A stretch of 64,000 nucleotides of DNA from Methanospirillaceae archaeon (GCA_016926505.1 JAFGOM010000109.1:1-64000); one strand, 5' to 3'; shown: positions 45,344 through 54,790, counted from the stretch's first letter. Numbers and translations: made by a program. Notes: generated by a model from the letters alone, not told the origin.

Positions 45344-46603
45344 TTAAAAGGTAATCTGATTTTTAAATGGCTCCTGGAAAAGGCTTTTTTCAAGAGCATT
45401 CCGAAGTTTTATCAGGTGTGCTTTATAGCGTTGTTCATGATTTAATTTTTTATCAAGGGTGTTCATGACACTTGCAATCTGGCGTTGTTCATCCGGAGGT
45501 GGAAGAGGTATCAGGAGAGAGCCAAGTTCTTTCCTGGTGATTGAAGGAGGTTTTTCATATCTGAATCTCGTAAAATAACGTTCTTTTCTGAAAAAATACC
45601 AATAGAGGAAGATTGGTTCAAGTTCAGGTCCGGGAATGATACCATAGATATCACTGTGCATTGCCATCTCTTCTTCAGTTATGACCGAAGCCCCGACTGG
45701 TCCCCTGCTTACAAAAAGGATATTATGGGCAGGCAAAATCCAGCTCCCTGCCGATTCTATTGCTTCAGAGGTTACAAACTCCATGTCATCACCCAGTTTT
45801 CTGCCGATAATATCAGTCGGTGCAACCCAGGGAATATCACCCTGCCAGAATTCAGATACCGATCTGACCGGTGTTCCCCCTTTTTTCATTATAGTGCAGA
45901 CCGATTCAAGCGTTCGTACCTGCCAGGTGTCTGGAATCCTCCCAATGGTCGTGTTGATAAAAGCAGTTTTTCTGACACCATTGCTAAAAAGACCCTGCAT
46001 AAGGCCATGTAATGCTTCATGAGTCTTTCCAATTATTGTATCGGTCTTCTCAATTGTTTTATCAATAGTCAGAAAAAGTCGGGAAATAATTATCTGCATA
46101 TCCTGAGTTGGAAGAGGAAAGAGGTGATTATTAATGAATTTTGTCGGAATCTCCTGCATATTTTCTTTCTGCAGAAGATTAGAGAAGAAAGAACTACCTA
46201 TGTAATACCCGAGATATGAAGGGTTGATTGTTCCCTTTGGGATCAGACCAATCACTCCTTTATCGATTGCACTTTTCTTTGAGATGATTCGTACTCCCTT
46301 CTTTTTTAATAGAGATCTTCGGGAAGGAATAACAAGTGCATCCTTGTCAAGTATTACCAGAGAAGATATCTCAGATTCCGGTATGCTATGTCTGGTGTTG
46401 TATAGTATCAGATCTGATCCGATATGAGAGAGATCATCAATGGTGATAAAGGGAATCAGATCCGAATCTGAATCATGAGAGAGTATATGGGATTTTTTTC
46501 CGCGAACCAGTGAAAAGAGCGTCTCTCCTTTAGCATACTGATAAGATACGGTACAATCACCATTATCTGCCTGCCTCATCATTTCAAAGAAGTCGGTCAT
46601 CAT
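45344..46603 (-). CDS. hsdS: Type I restriction-modification specificity subunit HsdS
   Basis: 419 residues with two target-recognition domains separated by helical spacers. The spacer after the first domain shows SRLFLTIDKTIEKTDTIIGK then HEALHGLMQGLFSNG, and the last shows PPPDEQRQIASVMNTLDKKL; both fit the conserved HsdS regions. The second domain includes IPWVAPTDI, a typical start. HsdS reads a bipartite DNA site and bridges two HsdM subunits. It begins five bases after the HsdM-like gene. Both TRDs look complete although the methyltransferase lacks its catalytic motif and no HsdR is seen. Confidence 0.9.
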   Translation of the reverse strand: MMTDFFEMMRQADNGDCTVSYQYAKGETLFSLVRGKKSHILSHDSDSDLIPFITIDDLSHIGSDLILYNTRHSIPESEISSLVILDKDALVIPSRRSLLKKKGVRIISKKSAIDKGVIGLIPKGTINPSYLGYYIGSSFFSNLLQKENMQEIPTKFINNHLFPLPTQDMQIIISRLFLTIDKTIEKTDTIIGKTHEALHGLMQGLFSNGVRKTAFINTTIGRIPDTWQVRTLESVCTIMKKGGTPVRSVSEFWQGDIPWVAPTDIIGRKLGDDMEFVTSEAIESAGSWILPAHNILFVSRGPVGASVITEEEMAMHSDIYGIIPGPELEPIFLYWYFFRKERYFTRFRYEKPPSITRKELGSLLIPLPPPDEQRQIASVMNTLDKKLNHEQRYKAHLIKLRNALEKSLFQEPFKNQITF

Positions 46604-46608
46604 TCCAA

Positions 46609-48060
46609 TCAGGTGCTGTATCCTGTCATCTCAAGATATCTGTCTATTTCTCTGCCCGAGTCCTTCCGTTCTCCTTCAAGGGTCTGGAGTTGTAGAAGGA
46701 CTGATCTGACATTAACGAGTTTTTCCGGGGAAAAACTGTCAACATACCGTGAGACCGTCAGTCGGAAGTCTTCTTCCTGTATCATATCAGTGGAGATACA
46801 AGAACTGAGACCTTCTCTCTCCTTTTTTTCCTTTACGAGAGCCCAGATCGTCTCAATCGTCTCCCTTGTGATACAGTTTCGTCCATATCCCGGGATATAA
46901 TGCCGGGATGCATCAATAAACAGGGTTTTTTCCTGGCTTTTATGTTCTTTACCGATGATGAGCAGGGCAGGGGATTCATGTGAGGAGAATAATATCTTTT
47001 CCGGAAGATATATGACAGATATCAGGTGGAAATCATTGATAATCTTTTCTCGGAGTTCCTTTTCAGATCCACTACAATAAAGGAATTCAGGGGTTGTTAT
47101 TACTGCCATCTTTCCTTCTGGTTTGAGCAGATACATCATCTGCTCAATAAATGTACCTTCTCCTCTCTTTGACCGATAGGTTCTGCAGGGAAATCGAGGG
47201 TCTTTCCTGAGTGTTGCCGGTTTCCACAAACTCATGTCTGGTGCTCTGGGAAGTTCACTGATGCACAGGTCAAATAAACAGTAGTTCTTATCATTATCAG
47301 TAAACGGACAGGTAACTGCATCACTCATTGCAATCCGGGAATTTCCGATACCGTGGATATAAAGATTTTTTCGTGCTAGGGATGTTATCCCCATGTTTGT
47401 TTCATGACCGTAGAGATAGACTTCATCATTTTTATTTTGTGCACGAACCGACATGGCACATGCCAGAAGTGATCCCCCTGATCCACAGGCAGGATCATAG
47501 ATATGCATTCCCTTATCTGGGGAGAGAAGACCTGCCAGTAACTGGTTTATCGCAAAAGGAGTGCAATGATTCTGTTCTCTTTTCGTCTCCTGATAAAAGA
47601 AGTAATCTGAAAAATCCCCGGGAATTCCTGTATCTTTTTGGGTTTGATAGAATACCCCTTTCTGCAGGTGATTGACAGACCAGGTATGAACCGTTCTCTG
47701 AAGTGATTTTTTGAGAGTATCTGATAGATTATCTATTTTTTTTTCGATATGAAGCAGTGAGTCAAATTCAAAGACAGAGGAAAGGTCAGGATTATCATCA
47801 TTACTGATAGTACCGTGACAGACTCTGTTGCGGTATCCCGATAATAGACCTAAGGGATCTGAAAAGAGTACATTTTCAGAGTTTTTATGTATTGGATAAG
47901 TGTGCGCCTGCGCATTTTCATTATACTCAGCAATGCAGAATGAGAGAAGTCCAAAGGTTATGTCCCTGATGTCTGCCCGCCTGAGTGATCGTGGTCCGAG
48001 TTTTGGTATTGAAAGGAGGGGAGAGGGATCAGATTGTGTATCTGGATGGTTGCCGGTCAT
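46609..48060 (-). CDS. HsdM-like N6-adenine methyltransferase with degenerate catalytic motif
   Basis: 483 residues. An HsdM-type layout: N-terminal helical region, HCTPFAINQLLAGLL, SAM motif I DPACGSGG at 189-196 and a later TTPEFLYCS and FHLISVIYLPEKIL as in HsdM. Where motif IV should read NPPF/Y after FDL.., this protein has FDLCISELPR (263-272), so the catalytic Asn-Pro-Pro-aromatic is absent. DNA adenine methylation is therefore unlikely, although SAM binding may remain. It lies 24 bases after a PAS kinase gene and 5 before hsdS. It may keep a structural or regulatory DNA-binding role. Confidence 0.8.
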   Translation of the reverse strand: MTGNHPDTQSDPSPLLSIPKLGPRSLRRADIRDITFGLLSFCIAEYNENAQAHTYPIHKNSENVLFSDPLGLLSGYRNRVCHGTISNDDNPDLSSVFEFDSLLHIEKKIDNLSDTLKKSLQRTVHTWSVNHLQKGVFYQTQKDTGIPGDFSDYFFYQETKREQNHCTPFAINQLLAGLLSPDKGMHIYDPACGSGGSLLACAMSVRAQNKNDEVYLYGHETNMGITSLARKNLYIHGIGNSRIAMSDAVTCPFTDNDKNYCLFDLCISELPRAPDMSLWKPATLRKDPRFPCRTYRSKRGEGTFIEQMMYLLKPEGKMAVITTPEFLYCSGSEKELREKIINDFHLISVIYLPEKILFSSHESPALLIIGKEHKSQEKTLFIDASRHYIPGYGRNCITRETIETIWALVKEKKEREGLSSCISTDMIQEEDFRLTVSRYVDSFSPEKLVNVRSVLLQLQTLEGERKDSGREIDRYLEMTGYST

Positions 48061-48084
48061 AACTAGAAAAAGGGAGATTCCGGG

Positions 48085-49149
48085 TTAGGGAATACGGGAA
48101 GGTTCTTTCTTACTCTCAAGAGTTTCATCGATTCTGCTGATATTTTCTGAAGGGATGAGGATCTCAAATCGTGCCGAGGACTGGGGCGATCCGGTCTCAG
48201 ATATGCTGAAGTGAGGAATACTAAGCAGAGAGAGAGCGAGATAGAGTCCTTTTCCTCCTCCACTCCCGTACCCGAGATCAAATATTCGTTTCTTTACATC
48301 CTCTGCAATACCACATCCATTATCCTCGATGATGAGTTTACCATCACCAGACGGCGTACGGGAGAACGAAACTGACACCGAGTCAGCTCCGTTACTATGA
48401 ACCGGGATATTCTCAAATATTTTAATAAGAGCCTTTTTAATCGTTTCATCACAGAAAAGCCAGACCGGTGGAATATCACAGTTCAGGGAAAGGCTCGCAA
48501 TCCTGGTCTCTTCAAAGGATTCTGATATCAGGTCTCTTAAATTGTGCCAGTATGGAATTTCAAGTCCAATCTGTTGATATTCCCGTGTGAAAATTAATTT
48601 TTCCTTGATTTTTTCAGCTGCAGAATATTCTTTCCTGATAAAATCAAGGATTTCAGGTTGCTGGATATAATCTGTTGATATCTCAAGATATCCAAGAATT
48701 GCCGTTAATTGATTGAGAATATCATGCCGGATTCGTGAATTTAATGAATTCCAGGCTTTTGCACCTTCTTTCTCCTGGATAAGGGCAAGGATAGAGGAGC
48801 TGATCCAGATTACACTGGTTATTGAGGTGGGAGTTTCATCTTTTTCATATTGTATGTGTGTTTTATCTTCAACCCACCGGAATCCGTGTTCGCTGGTAGA
48901 TATCCGGTAAAAGTTTGAGAAATTCGGTTTTCTCTCCCTGATATAGCGGCTTATCTCACGGGTTGCCTGCTTATAATCATCAGGGTGAATCAACCCTGCC
49001 AGTCCGTCTTCTCTCTCTTTTAATACGGTTTCAGTATATCCAAGCCGCGAAACATTATCTGATATCTGGAGAATATGCCAGGGTTTAAGTGGATCCCATA
49101 TTACTGCAACAGCCGGACTTGAATGATAAACTGAGAAAAGTTCTGACAC
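48085..49149 (-). CDS. PAS-domain histidine kinase
   Basis: 354 residues, GTG start with GGGGGT five bases upstream. A single PAS domain (about 10-120, with HPDD and FRWVEDKT segments), a dimerisation helix with RHDILNQL (phosphoaccepting H142), and a HATPase domain with the N box FENI, DNGCGI and GSGGGKGLYLAL. No membrane segment, so it senses an internal signal. There is no adjacent receiver. A CTTTATTTAAAG TATA-like box lies at 49195-49206. It heads the cassette with the HsdM-like protein and HsdS. Confidence 0.85.
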   Translation of the reverse strand: MSELFSVYHSSPAVAVIWDPLKPWHILQISDNVSRLGYTETVLKEREDGLAGLIHPDDYKQATREISRYIRERKPNFSNFYRISTSEHGFRWVEDKTHIQYEKDETPTSITSVIWISSSILALIQEKEGAKAWNSLNSRIRHDILNQLTAILGYLEISTDYIQQPEILDFIRKEYSAAEKIKEKLIFTREYQQIGLEIPYWHNLRDLISESFEETRIASLSLNCDIPPVWLFCDETIKKALIKIFENIPVHSNGADSVSVSFSRTPSGDGKLIIEDNGCGIAEDVKKRIFDLGYGSGGGKGLYLALSLLSIPHFSISETGSPQSSARFEILIPSENISRIDETLESKKEPSRIP

Positions 49150-49210
49150 TCATTACCCCCACGGATTACTGCATCTAACATATCTCGTCATTGGACTTTA
49201 AATAAAGTAT

Positions 49211-49567
49211 TCATTGGTATTGTGGGATGCCAGTCAGTTTATCGATCTCAGTCTTTATCTGTGGATATGAAATTCTTCCAATTGGAACAAAATGAGAGTT
49301 AACGAGGATAATCGGGAAGGCCGGGTGATAGGTATTATAGATATCAGTAACGTAACCGGGAACCGTCTCATCAATGAGTGTTAATTGAATAGATACACTA
49401 TCACCGTACTCCTGATATATTGCCTCTTTTAATGCCGAGACTGCCGGGAGAAGTTTATTAGATGGGGCACACGGAGAAAGACCACAGGTTCTCTCTTCGG
49501 TACAGGGAAAGGGAGAACATTCCATATCCATATAGCCGATAATCTCAATGGTTATTTTTGAATCCAT
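49211..49567 (-). CDS. Thioredoxin-like hypothetical protein
   Basis: 118 residues. It opens ITIEIIGYMDMECSPFPC and contains further cysteines CGLSPC, then VSIQLTLIDETV and PAFPIILVNSHFVPIG, the strand-helix-strand and cis-Pro-like pattern of thioredoxin folds. The C-x4-C spacing is unlike canonical CxxC, so it may bind a metal or act as a sensor. It lies between the kinase cassette and the ferredoxin:disulfide reductase pair on the same strand. Confidence 0.55.
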   Translation of the reverse strand: MDSKITIEIIGYMDMECSPFPCTEERTCGLSPCAPSNKLLPAVSALKEAIYQEYGDSVSIQLTLIDETVPGYVTDIYNTYHPAFPIILVNSHFVPIGRISYPQIKTEIDKLTGIPQYQ

Positions 49568-49704
49568 ACATACTGTTTCGTTTCTTTTATCTTAATTCCA
49601 TCAGATCAGATCTTCCTGATAGTACCAGAATACACATCTCTCATCAGATCAACCCATTTTTTCTGTCTTGATGAAAAGAGATTTCAAATTATATTCCAGT
49701 GCAG

Positions 49705-50241
49705 TTATAAAAACCGTTCAAACCGGTTATCTGCTTTACAGATAGGACATGGTGAAGGTGCAGTATTGCGTGCTGCAAGATAACCGCATACTTTACATCG
49801 CCAGACCGGGTAAGCAAGCGAATCAACGGCTATATTTTTCTGAGTAATATCAGTTTTGTTGTTACGTTCATCTTTTTTGGAACTCTCTTTTCGTATGCTG
49901 TATGGTAACCTTCTCTCAGGGATGGATGATACAACGGCCTCTCCTTTCTGTACCTTCTCAGATACATAGAGTCCGCAGAAACAAGCGTTATATTCACTTA
50001 AATCGTCATCACGGTAGATACAGGGACATATTATGTCTGAATTTTCTTCCGGACTACCCGTAACAAGCCTGCAGGGACATGCCAGGTATCCATATCTCTC
50101 TTCATTTGTAAGGAGACCGCTTACAAGATCCCTGACGAGATTTAAATCAGGATTCAGATAATACACTGTTTCTTCAATTTCTTCCTCAATTTTGTGAGTG
50201 AATGCATCCACTTTTCGTGAATCAGCCGTATCCTGATTCAT
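49705..50241 (-). CDS. Ferredoxin:disulfide reductase catalytic protein fused to rubredoxin-like domain
   Basis: 178 residues. Residues 1-105 match the ferredoxin:thioredoxin reductase catalytic subunit: CPC at 55-57, CPC at 72-74 and CFC at 87-89, which hold the 4Fe-4S cluster and redox disulfide. After a charged linker, residues 147-172 are rubredoxin-like: CKVC and CPIC (C149, C152, C165, C168). A fused enzyme of this kind is known in Methanosarcina as ferredoxin:disulfide reductase. It would use reduced ferredoxin to reduce protein or small thiol disulfides. Start overlaps the glutaredoxin stop (ATGA). Confidence 0.88.
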   Translation of the reverse strand: MNQDTADSRKVDAFTHKIEEEIEETVYYLNPDLNLVRDLVSGLLTNEERYGYLACPCRLVTGSPEENSDIICPCIYRDDDLSEYNACFCGLYVSEKVQKGEAVVSSIPERRLPYSIRKESSKKDERNNKTDITQKNIAVDSLAYPVWRCKVCGYLAARNTAPSPCPICKADNRFERFL

Positions 50242-50519
50242 GATAATGCTTCCCGTATCTCTTCTTCATGAAATCCGACAATGCAACGCTTTCCGTTATC
50301 AATCACCAGCGTGGGAAAAGATCCTCTCGGGTTGAACTTCTCGATATCGGTAAGGACAAGAGAGATCTCTTTTTCAGACAGGAGATCAACAAAAAGAAAG
50401 GAATAATCAATTCCCAATTCATTCAGAAGGTCTTTTGTACGTTTACAGTGACCACAGGTAGAAAGAGCATATAACCTGACATCGCTCTTGTGGTGACCTT
50501 TAACACGTGTCCATTCCAT
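50238..50519 (-). CDS. Glutaredoxin-like protein
   Basis: 93 residues, thioredoxin fold with STCGHCKRTKDLL, where C22 and C25 form the active CxxC, and a TFP-like SFPTLVIDNGKRCIVGF for the cis-Pro loop. It overlaps the next gene by four bases. It is the likely thiol partner of the ferredoxin:disulfide reductase/rubredoxin fusion and would relay electrons from ferredoxin to target disulfides. Confidence 0.88.
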   Translation of the reverse strand: MEWTRVKGHHKSDVRLYALSTCGHCKRTKDLLNELGIDYSFLFVDLLSEKEISLVLTDIEKFNPRGSFPTLVIDNGKRCIVGFHEEEIREALS

Positions 50520-50819
50520 AGCATCCCTTTAGCTATATTGAGTATTATGTATGTTGCTATGTTCTGATTTTGGTTTTTGGAAAATACCAGCCTGTGCCTT
50601 TCATTTCAGATGATACCAGACCTGGCGTCATGCAGGGGATAATGAAAAGACTGGCGATTGTTTTTCAAAGAGAAAATCTCATGAGATATCAAGTGAGGAG
50701 AAGATCTCATCTGCTGGGATCATTTCAAGGTGGGATATCAAAAAACAGGAGATTGTCAATACCACAATGCAGTACCGGAATGCTCTATCTGGTGAAACTG
50801 ATACAATTATCAGTCCACT
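50520..50819. other. Intergenic region, no clear gene
   Basis: Lies between the glutaredoxin gene start and the end of the NHL-repeat protein gene, both minus strand. A plus-strand frame (50570-50896) covers most of it but runs antisense into a real gene and lacks features. I see no repeat or RNA gene. Confidence 0.3.
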
Positions 50820-52451
50820 TTAAAACTCCATCTCTCGTACGTTGGAATTTTCAATCCTGGTATAGGATCCTGCTAAGTCATGGGGGTGATCCCTGATAAA
50901 TGAGTAGACCTGGTAAGCTTTGTCATATCGTTCCTGCCAGACCTTCTTCTCTTTTGAGTCTTTTGCTTTCGTATACATCTCCTCAAAGTAATGCATTCTT
51001 TTTTCAAGAAGAAAATATGTCCCTACCACGTGATCAAGGAAATTAATGTGTGAATACAAGGCAGTTCCCTGTTCAGTAGTATTTGAGAAAGAGATGAGGA
51101 AAGGGTCATCACTGGTGAGGGCTTCGTCAAGAACTCCTATCAGGGTTGGTTTATTCGGATTGATAAAAATATATTTATTTCTATCTTTTGTAGAAAATTC
51201 TGCCAGAGAAGATGAACGATATGTCGGATCTGTGCCAATCCCGATACCGCATAATCCGGTTTTAGGGAAGTAAATATAGGTTGATAAAAATCCTTCCCGT
51301 TCGAGAAGTCCAAGCAGCAGGAGTGCCTTGTCTGCTGAATTTCCTTCTTTGTCATGGATTATCTCGATTGGATAGCGGGTATCTCTGCTTTCTTTGTAGG
51401 GTAGTTGTTGAATAAAAGTAACCAGTAATTCGATATATTCCCGTTCACTTAAGGACTGAGAATCACGAATACCTCGTAATGCATTTAGAATCGTGTCATA
51501 GGTATCATTATTGACGGGATCCTGATACATTGAGATATAGTGGTTTACCCAGTATTCAGGACTGCCTTTCCCGATATCCGGTATATAGTCGACATTCTGC
51601 TTTGCTCCAAGGTAGTATGACCGGTTTACCGGGATGGTTATTACATACTCTCCTTTCTGAAACAGAACCTTAAAGTTACGATCTACTTCCATGGGGTCTG
51701 CATTGGGGATCGGTTTTACCGGAGTATATGATGCAGGATACGATACACCGGTGATAATCTGGAGCGTATCGAGGGTTTCCGGTATGAGTTCAGGATTAAA
51801 TACACCATATTCTCCCCATGACGTCAGATAGGTACCGGTTGTTGTAAAAACCTGTATCTTTTTACTGCCGCTATCAGCAACATAAATATACTCTTCCCCT
51901 GCTTCTGAACCAGGACCAACCCCTAAAGCGGTGATACTGATAAATTTCCCGGGTCCTGTTCCATACTCTCCCCAGGTCATGATATATCGTCCGAAAGTAT
52001 CAAATTTCTGAATCCGGTTATTTCCTGAATCAGCGACATAAATGTCACCGTACCGGTCAATCGCAATACCCTTTATCTCATTAAATTTTCCCGGCTCAAT
52101 CCCAAACCCTCCCCATCGTGCAGTGACCGTTCCATCAGGGAGTATTTTCTGAATGCATTGGTTGCCAGAGTCGGCAATGTATAAGTACTGGGTATCTCCG
52201 CCACAAATTGCACTTATCTGGTTTACTATGGGTTTTTCACTGGTAACCGGGGTTGTTTTTCCTGTTTCTGAATCCTGGAATGGAACTGTCGTCTTAAAAC
52301 GGGTGCTATTGGAAACAGAGTCTTTTATTGCGAGAGGATCAGCAGTGTGTATGCTCTTCTCAACGAATGAAGATGCAATAAAAAGAGAAAGAGCCACTCC
52401 AATGAGAATCAGTAAAAAAAAATAGATTCGATGGTTCTGATCCGGGATCAT
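50820..52451 (-). CDS. Membrane-anchored NHL-repeat protein with transglutaminase-like domain
   Basis: 543 residues. One N-terminal membrane helix (FFLLILIGVALSLFI) anchors it outside. At least three NHL-type blades follow: YIADSGNQCIQKILPDGTV, YVADSGNNRIQKFDTFG and YVADSGSKKIQVFTTTG. The second half (about 270-470) contains YIELLVTFIQQLPYKES and a GNSADKALLLLGLLEREGF block, the pattern of a transglutaminase-like fold in which the Cys position appears to be Ser/Ala. The combination suggests a surface protein with a binding propeller. Confidence 0.7.
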   Translation of the reverse strand: MIPDQNHRIYFFLLILIGVALSLFIASSFVEKSIHTADPLAIKDSVSNSTRFKTTVPFQDSETGKTTPVTSEKPIVNQISAICGGDTQYLYIADSGNQCIQKILPDGTVTARWGGFGIEPGKFNEIKGIAIDRYGDIYVADSGNNRIQKFDTFGRYIMTWGEYGTGPGKFISITALGVGPGSEAGEEYIYVADSGSKKIQVFTTTGTYLTSWGEYGVFNPELIPETLDTLQIITGVSYPASYTPVKPIPNADPMEVDRNFKVLFQKGEYVITIPVNRSYYLGAKQNVDYIPDIGKGSPEYWVNHYISMYQDPVNNDTYDTILNALRGIRDSQSLSEREYIELLVTFIQQLPYKESRDTRYPIEIIHDKEGNSADKALLLLGLLEREGFLSTYIYFPKTGLCGIGIGTDPTYRSSSLAEFSTKDRNKYIFINPNKPTLIGVLDEALTSDDPFLISFSNTTEQGTALYSHINFLDHVVGTYFLLEKRMHYFEEMYTKAKDSKEKKVWQERYDKAYQVYSFIRDHPHDLAGSYTRIENSNVREMEF

Positions 52452-52739
52452 ACATCACACATAGTGCCGCTCTTGATAATCAACTTTCCGAGCCAGGAAG
52501 TATAAGAATCGAATATTTTATGTATCGGTTATCCGGGAAGTAAGAGATCATCTCTAAAAAAAAGAGGTTTCATCAGGACAAGAGTAGTACAATCAGTTCA
52601 TCAGCCCCGTATTATTCTGTGAACTCCTGTTAACCGGGTTTTTCATAATTTTTGTCCATCCCATCCATGATCTCCAAATATGTTCCGATTGAAACAATAT
52701 TCATATCTGTTCCAGTCAGCAGTTTGTTCAGGTGAAAAA

Positions 52740-54080
52740 ATGATTAGTTTAGAGATAAAAAAAGCAGGGTTTATCCTGTTTTTCCTGTTTATTTTTCTAT
52801 CGTGTGGCTGTATCTCGGTTCAGAAAGAGCCTTTACCCGATATGTCCCGGGATATTACCGTCCTCTGTGCAGGCGATAATCAGACATGCAACCGGTTTTT
52901 GTCTCTCATTCCATCCTATACCGAAAAAACAGGGATAACCGTAGAGATCGTGACAACAGAAAAAGAGTCTTTTGGGGTAGAATTCAGTATCCTTGAAGAT
53001 GAAAGCGCAGGTTACGATCTTATCATCATGAATCAGAGTGATATGGCATTCCTTGCAAAAAAGGGGTATATTTGCAGACTGGATGGGTTTATGGACGGCA
53101 GTGATCTCAACCGGACCCTCTTTGAATGGCCGCCTTTAATGCAGTATGGAGAATATCCGGCAGGATCCAGCCAGCTCTATGCACTGCCTTTCGATCCTGA
53201 TGTATTGGGAATTGTGTACCGGCAGGATCTTTTTTCTGATCCCGATGAGCAGAGAGCATTCATCAATAAATACGGGTATGATCTTGATAAGCCGGGGACG
53301 TATCAGAACCTTTCTGATATAGCGGAATTCTTCACGCGCCCAAAGGATGGGTTATATGGCATTGCTTTTCCAGGTTCAGAGGAAGGAATTTCTCTCTTTG
53401 CCGGTTGTGTTCTTCTCTCTTTTGGAGGAGAATTCATGGATCCCATCACCGGCAGGACAGAAGGGATTCTCGATTCTCTACAGAATGAGAAAGCACTACA
53501 CTATTTCAGTAATCTTTCTTCCAATTCCCTTCCTGATATTCTCTCTTCCGATGAGGCGTATCCGATAGAACCAATCCTTTCCGGTGATGTAGTTATGGCA
53601 GTGATGCCGTTCTCTTCATTTGAATCCCTTGTCTCATCTGCGAAAAATACCAATCAGACAGGATTTATGTTCTCATCTCTTCCCGGTGAGTACACCGGTA
53701 AGGGTTCATTTCAGAGAAGAGGTATTGTCCTTGGAGAAAGCATCGGAATAGGAATGAATTCAGGGAAGAAAGATGCTGCATGGGAACTCCTGCGATGGTT
53801 TTACCTTCCTGATACCCAGTTCTCATGGGCCGTCGCAGGGGGTCAGCCTGCCCGGGAATCAGTACAGGATATGCCGGCATATTACATGGCAAATCCCTAT
53901 AATTTTTGTTTCCCGACGAGTCTGAGAATTGCACAGGATCCCTGGCGGACGTTTAATGAAAAAGAGATATCATCTATCTTTTCGTTCTCTATCAGCAAGG
54001 CTGTCTCTGGTGCATTAGAACCCAAAGAAGCGCTCATGCACGCAGCAAAAGAGATTGATACATCATTTTATTTATCCTAA
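52740..54080 (+). CDS. ABC-type solute-binding lipoprotein (family 1)
   Basis: 446 residues from ATG 52740, which has AGGTGA about six bases upstream. The signal sequence ends in FLSCGC, a lipoprotein-type cysteine (C22 or C24). The mature part has the periplasmic-binding fold: ITVLCAGDNQTCNRF, YDLIIMNQSDMAFLAKKGYI, LYALPFDPDVLGIVYRQD and AWELLRWFYLPDTQ, typical of extracellular sugar-binding proteins. No permease or ATPase lies nearby, so it is either an orphan or serves a distant transporter. Confidence 0.85.
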   Translation: MISLEIKKAGFILFFLFIFLSCGCISVQKEPLPDMSRDITVLCAGDNQTCNRFLSLIPSYTEKTGITVEIVTTEKESFGVEFSILEDESAGYDLIIMNQSDMAFLAKKGYICRLDGFMDGSDLNRTLFEWPPLMQYGEYPAGSSQLYALPFDPDVLGIVYRQDLFSDPDEQRAFINKYGYDLDKPGTYQNLSDIAEFFTRPKDGLYGIAFPGSEEGISLFAGCVLLSFGGEFMDPITGRTEGILDSLQNEKALHYFSNLSSNSLPDILSSDEAYPIEPILSGDVVMAVMPFSSFESLVSSAKNTNQTGFMFSSLPGEYTGKGSFQRRGIVLGESIGIGMNSGKKDAAWELLRWFYLPDTQFSWAVAGGQPARESVQDMPAYYMANPYNFCFPTSLRIAQDPWRTFNEKEISSIFSFSISKAVSGALEPKEALMHAAKEIDTSFYLS

Positions 54081-54133
54081 AAGGCCCTGCCATACCGGAT
54101 AACCAAAAAATGAGTATAAAAGCGGTATCAGGA

Positions 54134-54673
54134 TTATAATGTCGCCGAATGTCCCATCATGAATGAATCCAATCCATATGAGAAGGATGAGACATCCAAC
54201 TTGGCAGGTGTTGGTTCGGCCTGGGGATATGTCTTATTCAGGTAGGTATGTGCAATGTCAAACGATTTTCTTGCGTTCTCAAGGAACTTTCGCTCATCAT
54301 CCATACTGACTGCGGTGTAGGAATCCACCTGGTTGAGGTACTTCTGGTACCAGTACCCGTACAGATACATGCCATGGAAATAATTGTACAGGTCGTCGGC
54401 AAACTCTGCAATGCTCTCACTGGTCTCGAACCTGTCCAGTTGCATCTCATAGAACTGGCCATTCATTCTCAGGTTTCCTGCCTTTGTTATCGCGGCAAAC
54501 TTGTCTCCCCGTGCAACCAGATTATTCAACTGGTTCTTGACATCAATCGTCTTGTCGACCCCTTCCTTGGCAGTCTTATTAAATTCCTCATCGTCTTTGA
54601 TAGCAAAAACGCCGGGAATTACAAGTCCGGTTATGACGAGAAGTACTATCGCCATTATGTATGCTGCTTTCAT
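54134..54673 (-). CDS. Secreted helical protein
   Basis: 179 residues. A signal peptide (MKAAYIMAIVLLVITGLVIP) is followed by helical sequence rich in Asp, Glu and Tyr (FADDLYNYFHGMYLYGYWYQ). It has no anchor at the C-terminus and no cysteine. Such short secreted proteins are frequent in Methanomicrobiales; no function can be given. Divergent from the mptD gene. Confidence 0.6.
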   Translation of the reverse strand: MKAAYIMAIVLLVITGLVIPGVFAIKDDEEFNKTAKEGVDKTIDVKNQLNNLVARGDKFAAITKAGNLRMNGQFYEMQLDRFETSESIAEFADDLYNYFHGMYLYGYWYQKYLNQVDSYTAVSMDDERKFLENARKSFDIAHTYLNKTYPQAEPTPAKLDVSSFSYGLDSFMMGHSATL

Positions 54674-54790
54674 GGTATCAGCAGAAACTTTGCAGTATGA
54701 ATGGAAAATCTTTCAGGTCTTGAATGGTCTGGATACTGTGATGATACCGGATCACGATCTTCCTTATCAGATACACGCATACCTGTATGC

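Noticed and set aside
50570-50896. 108-codon plus-strand frame
   Set aside because: Runs antisense into the NHL-repeat gene; composition not protein-like.
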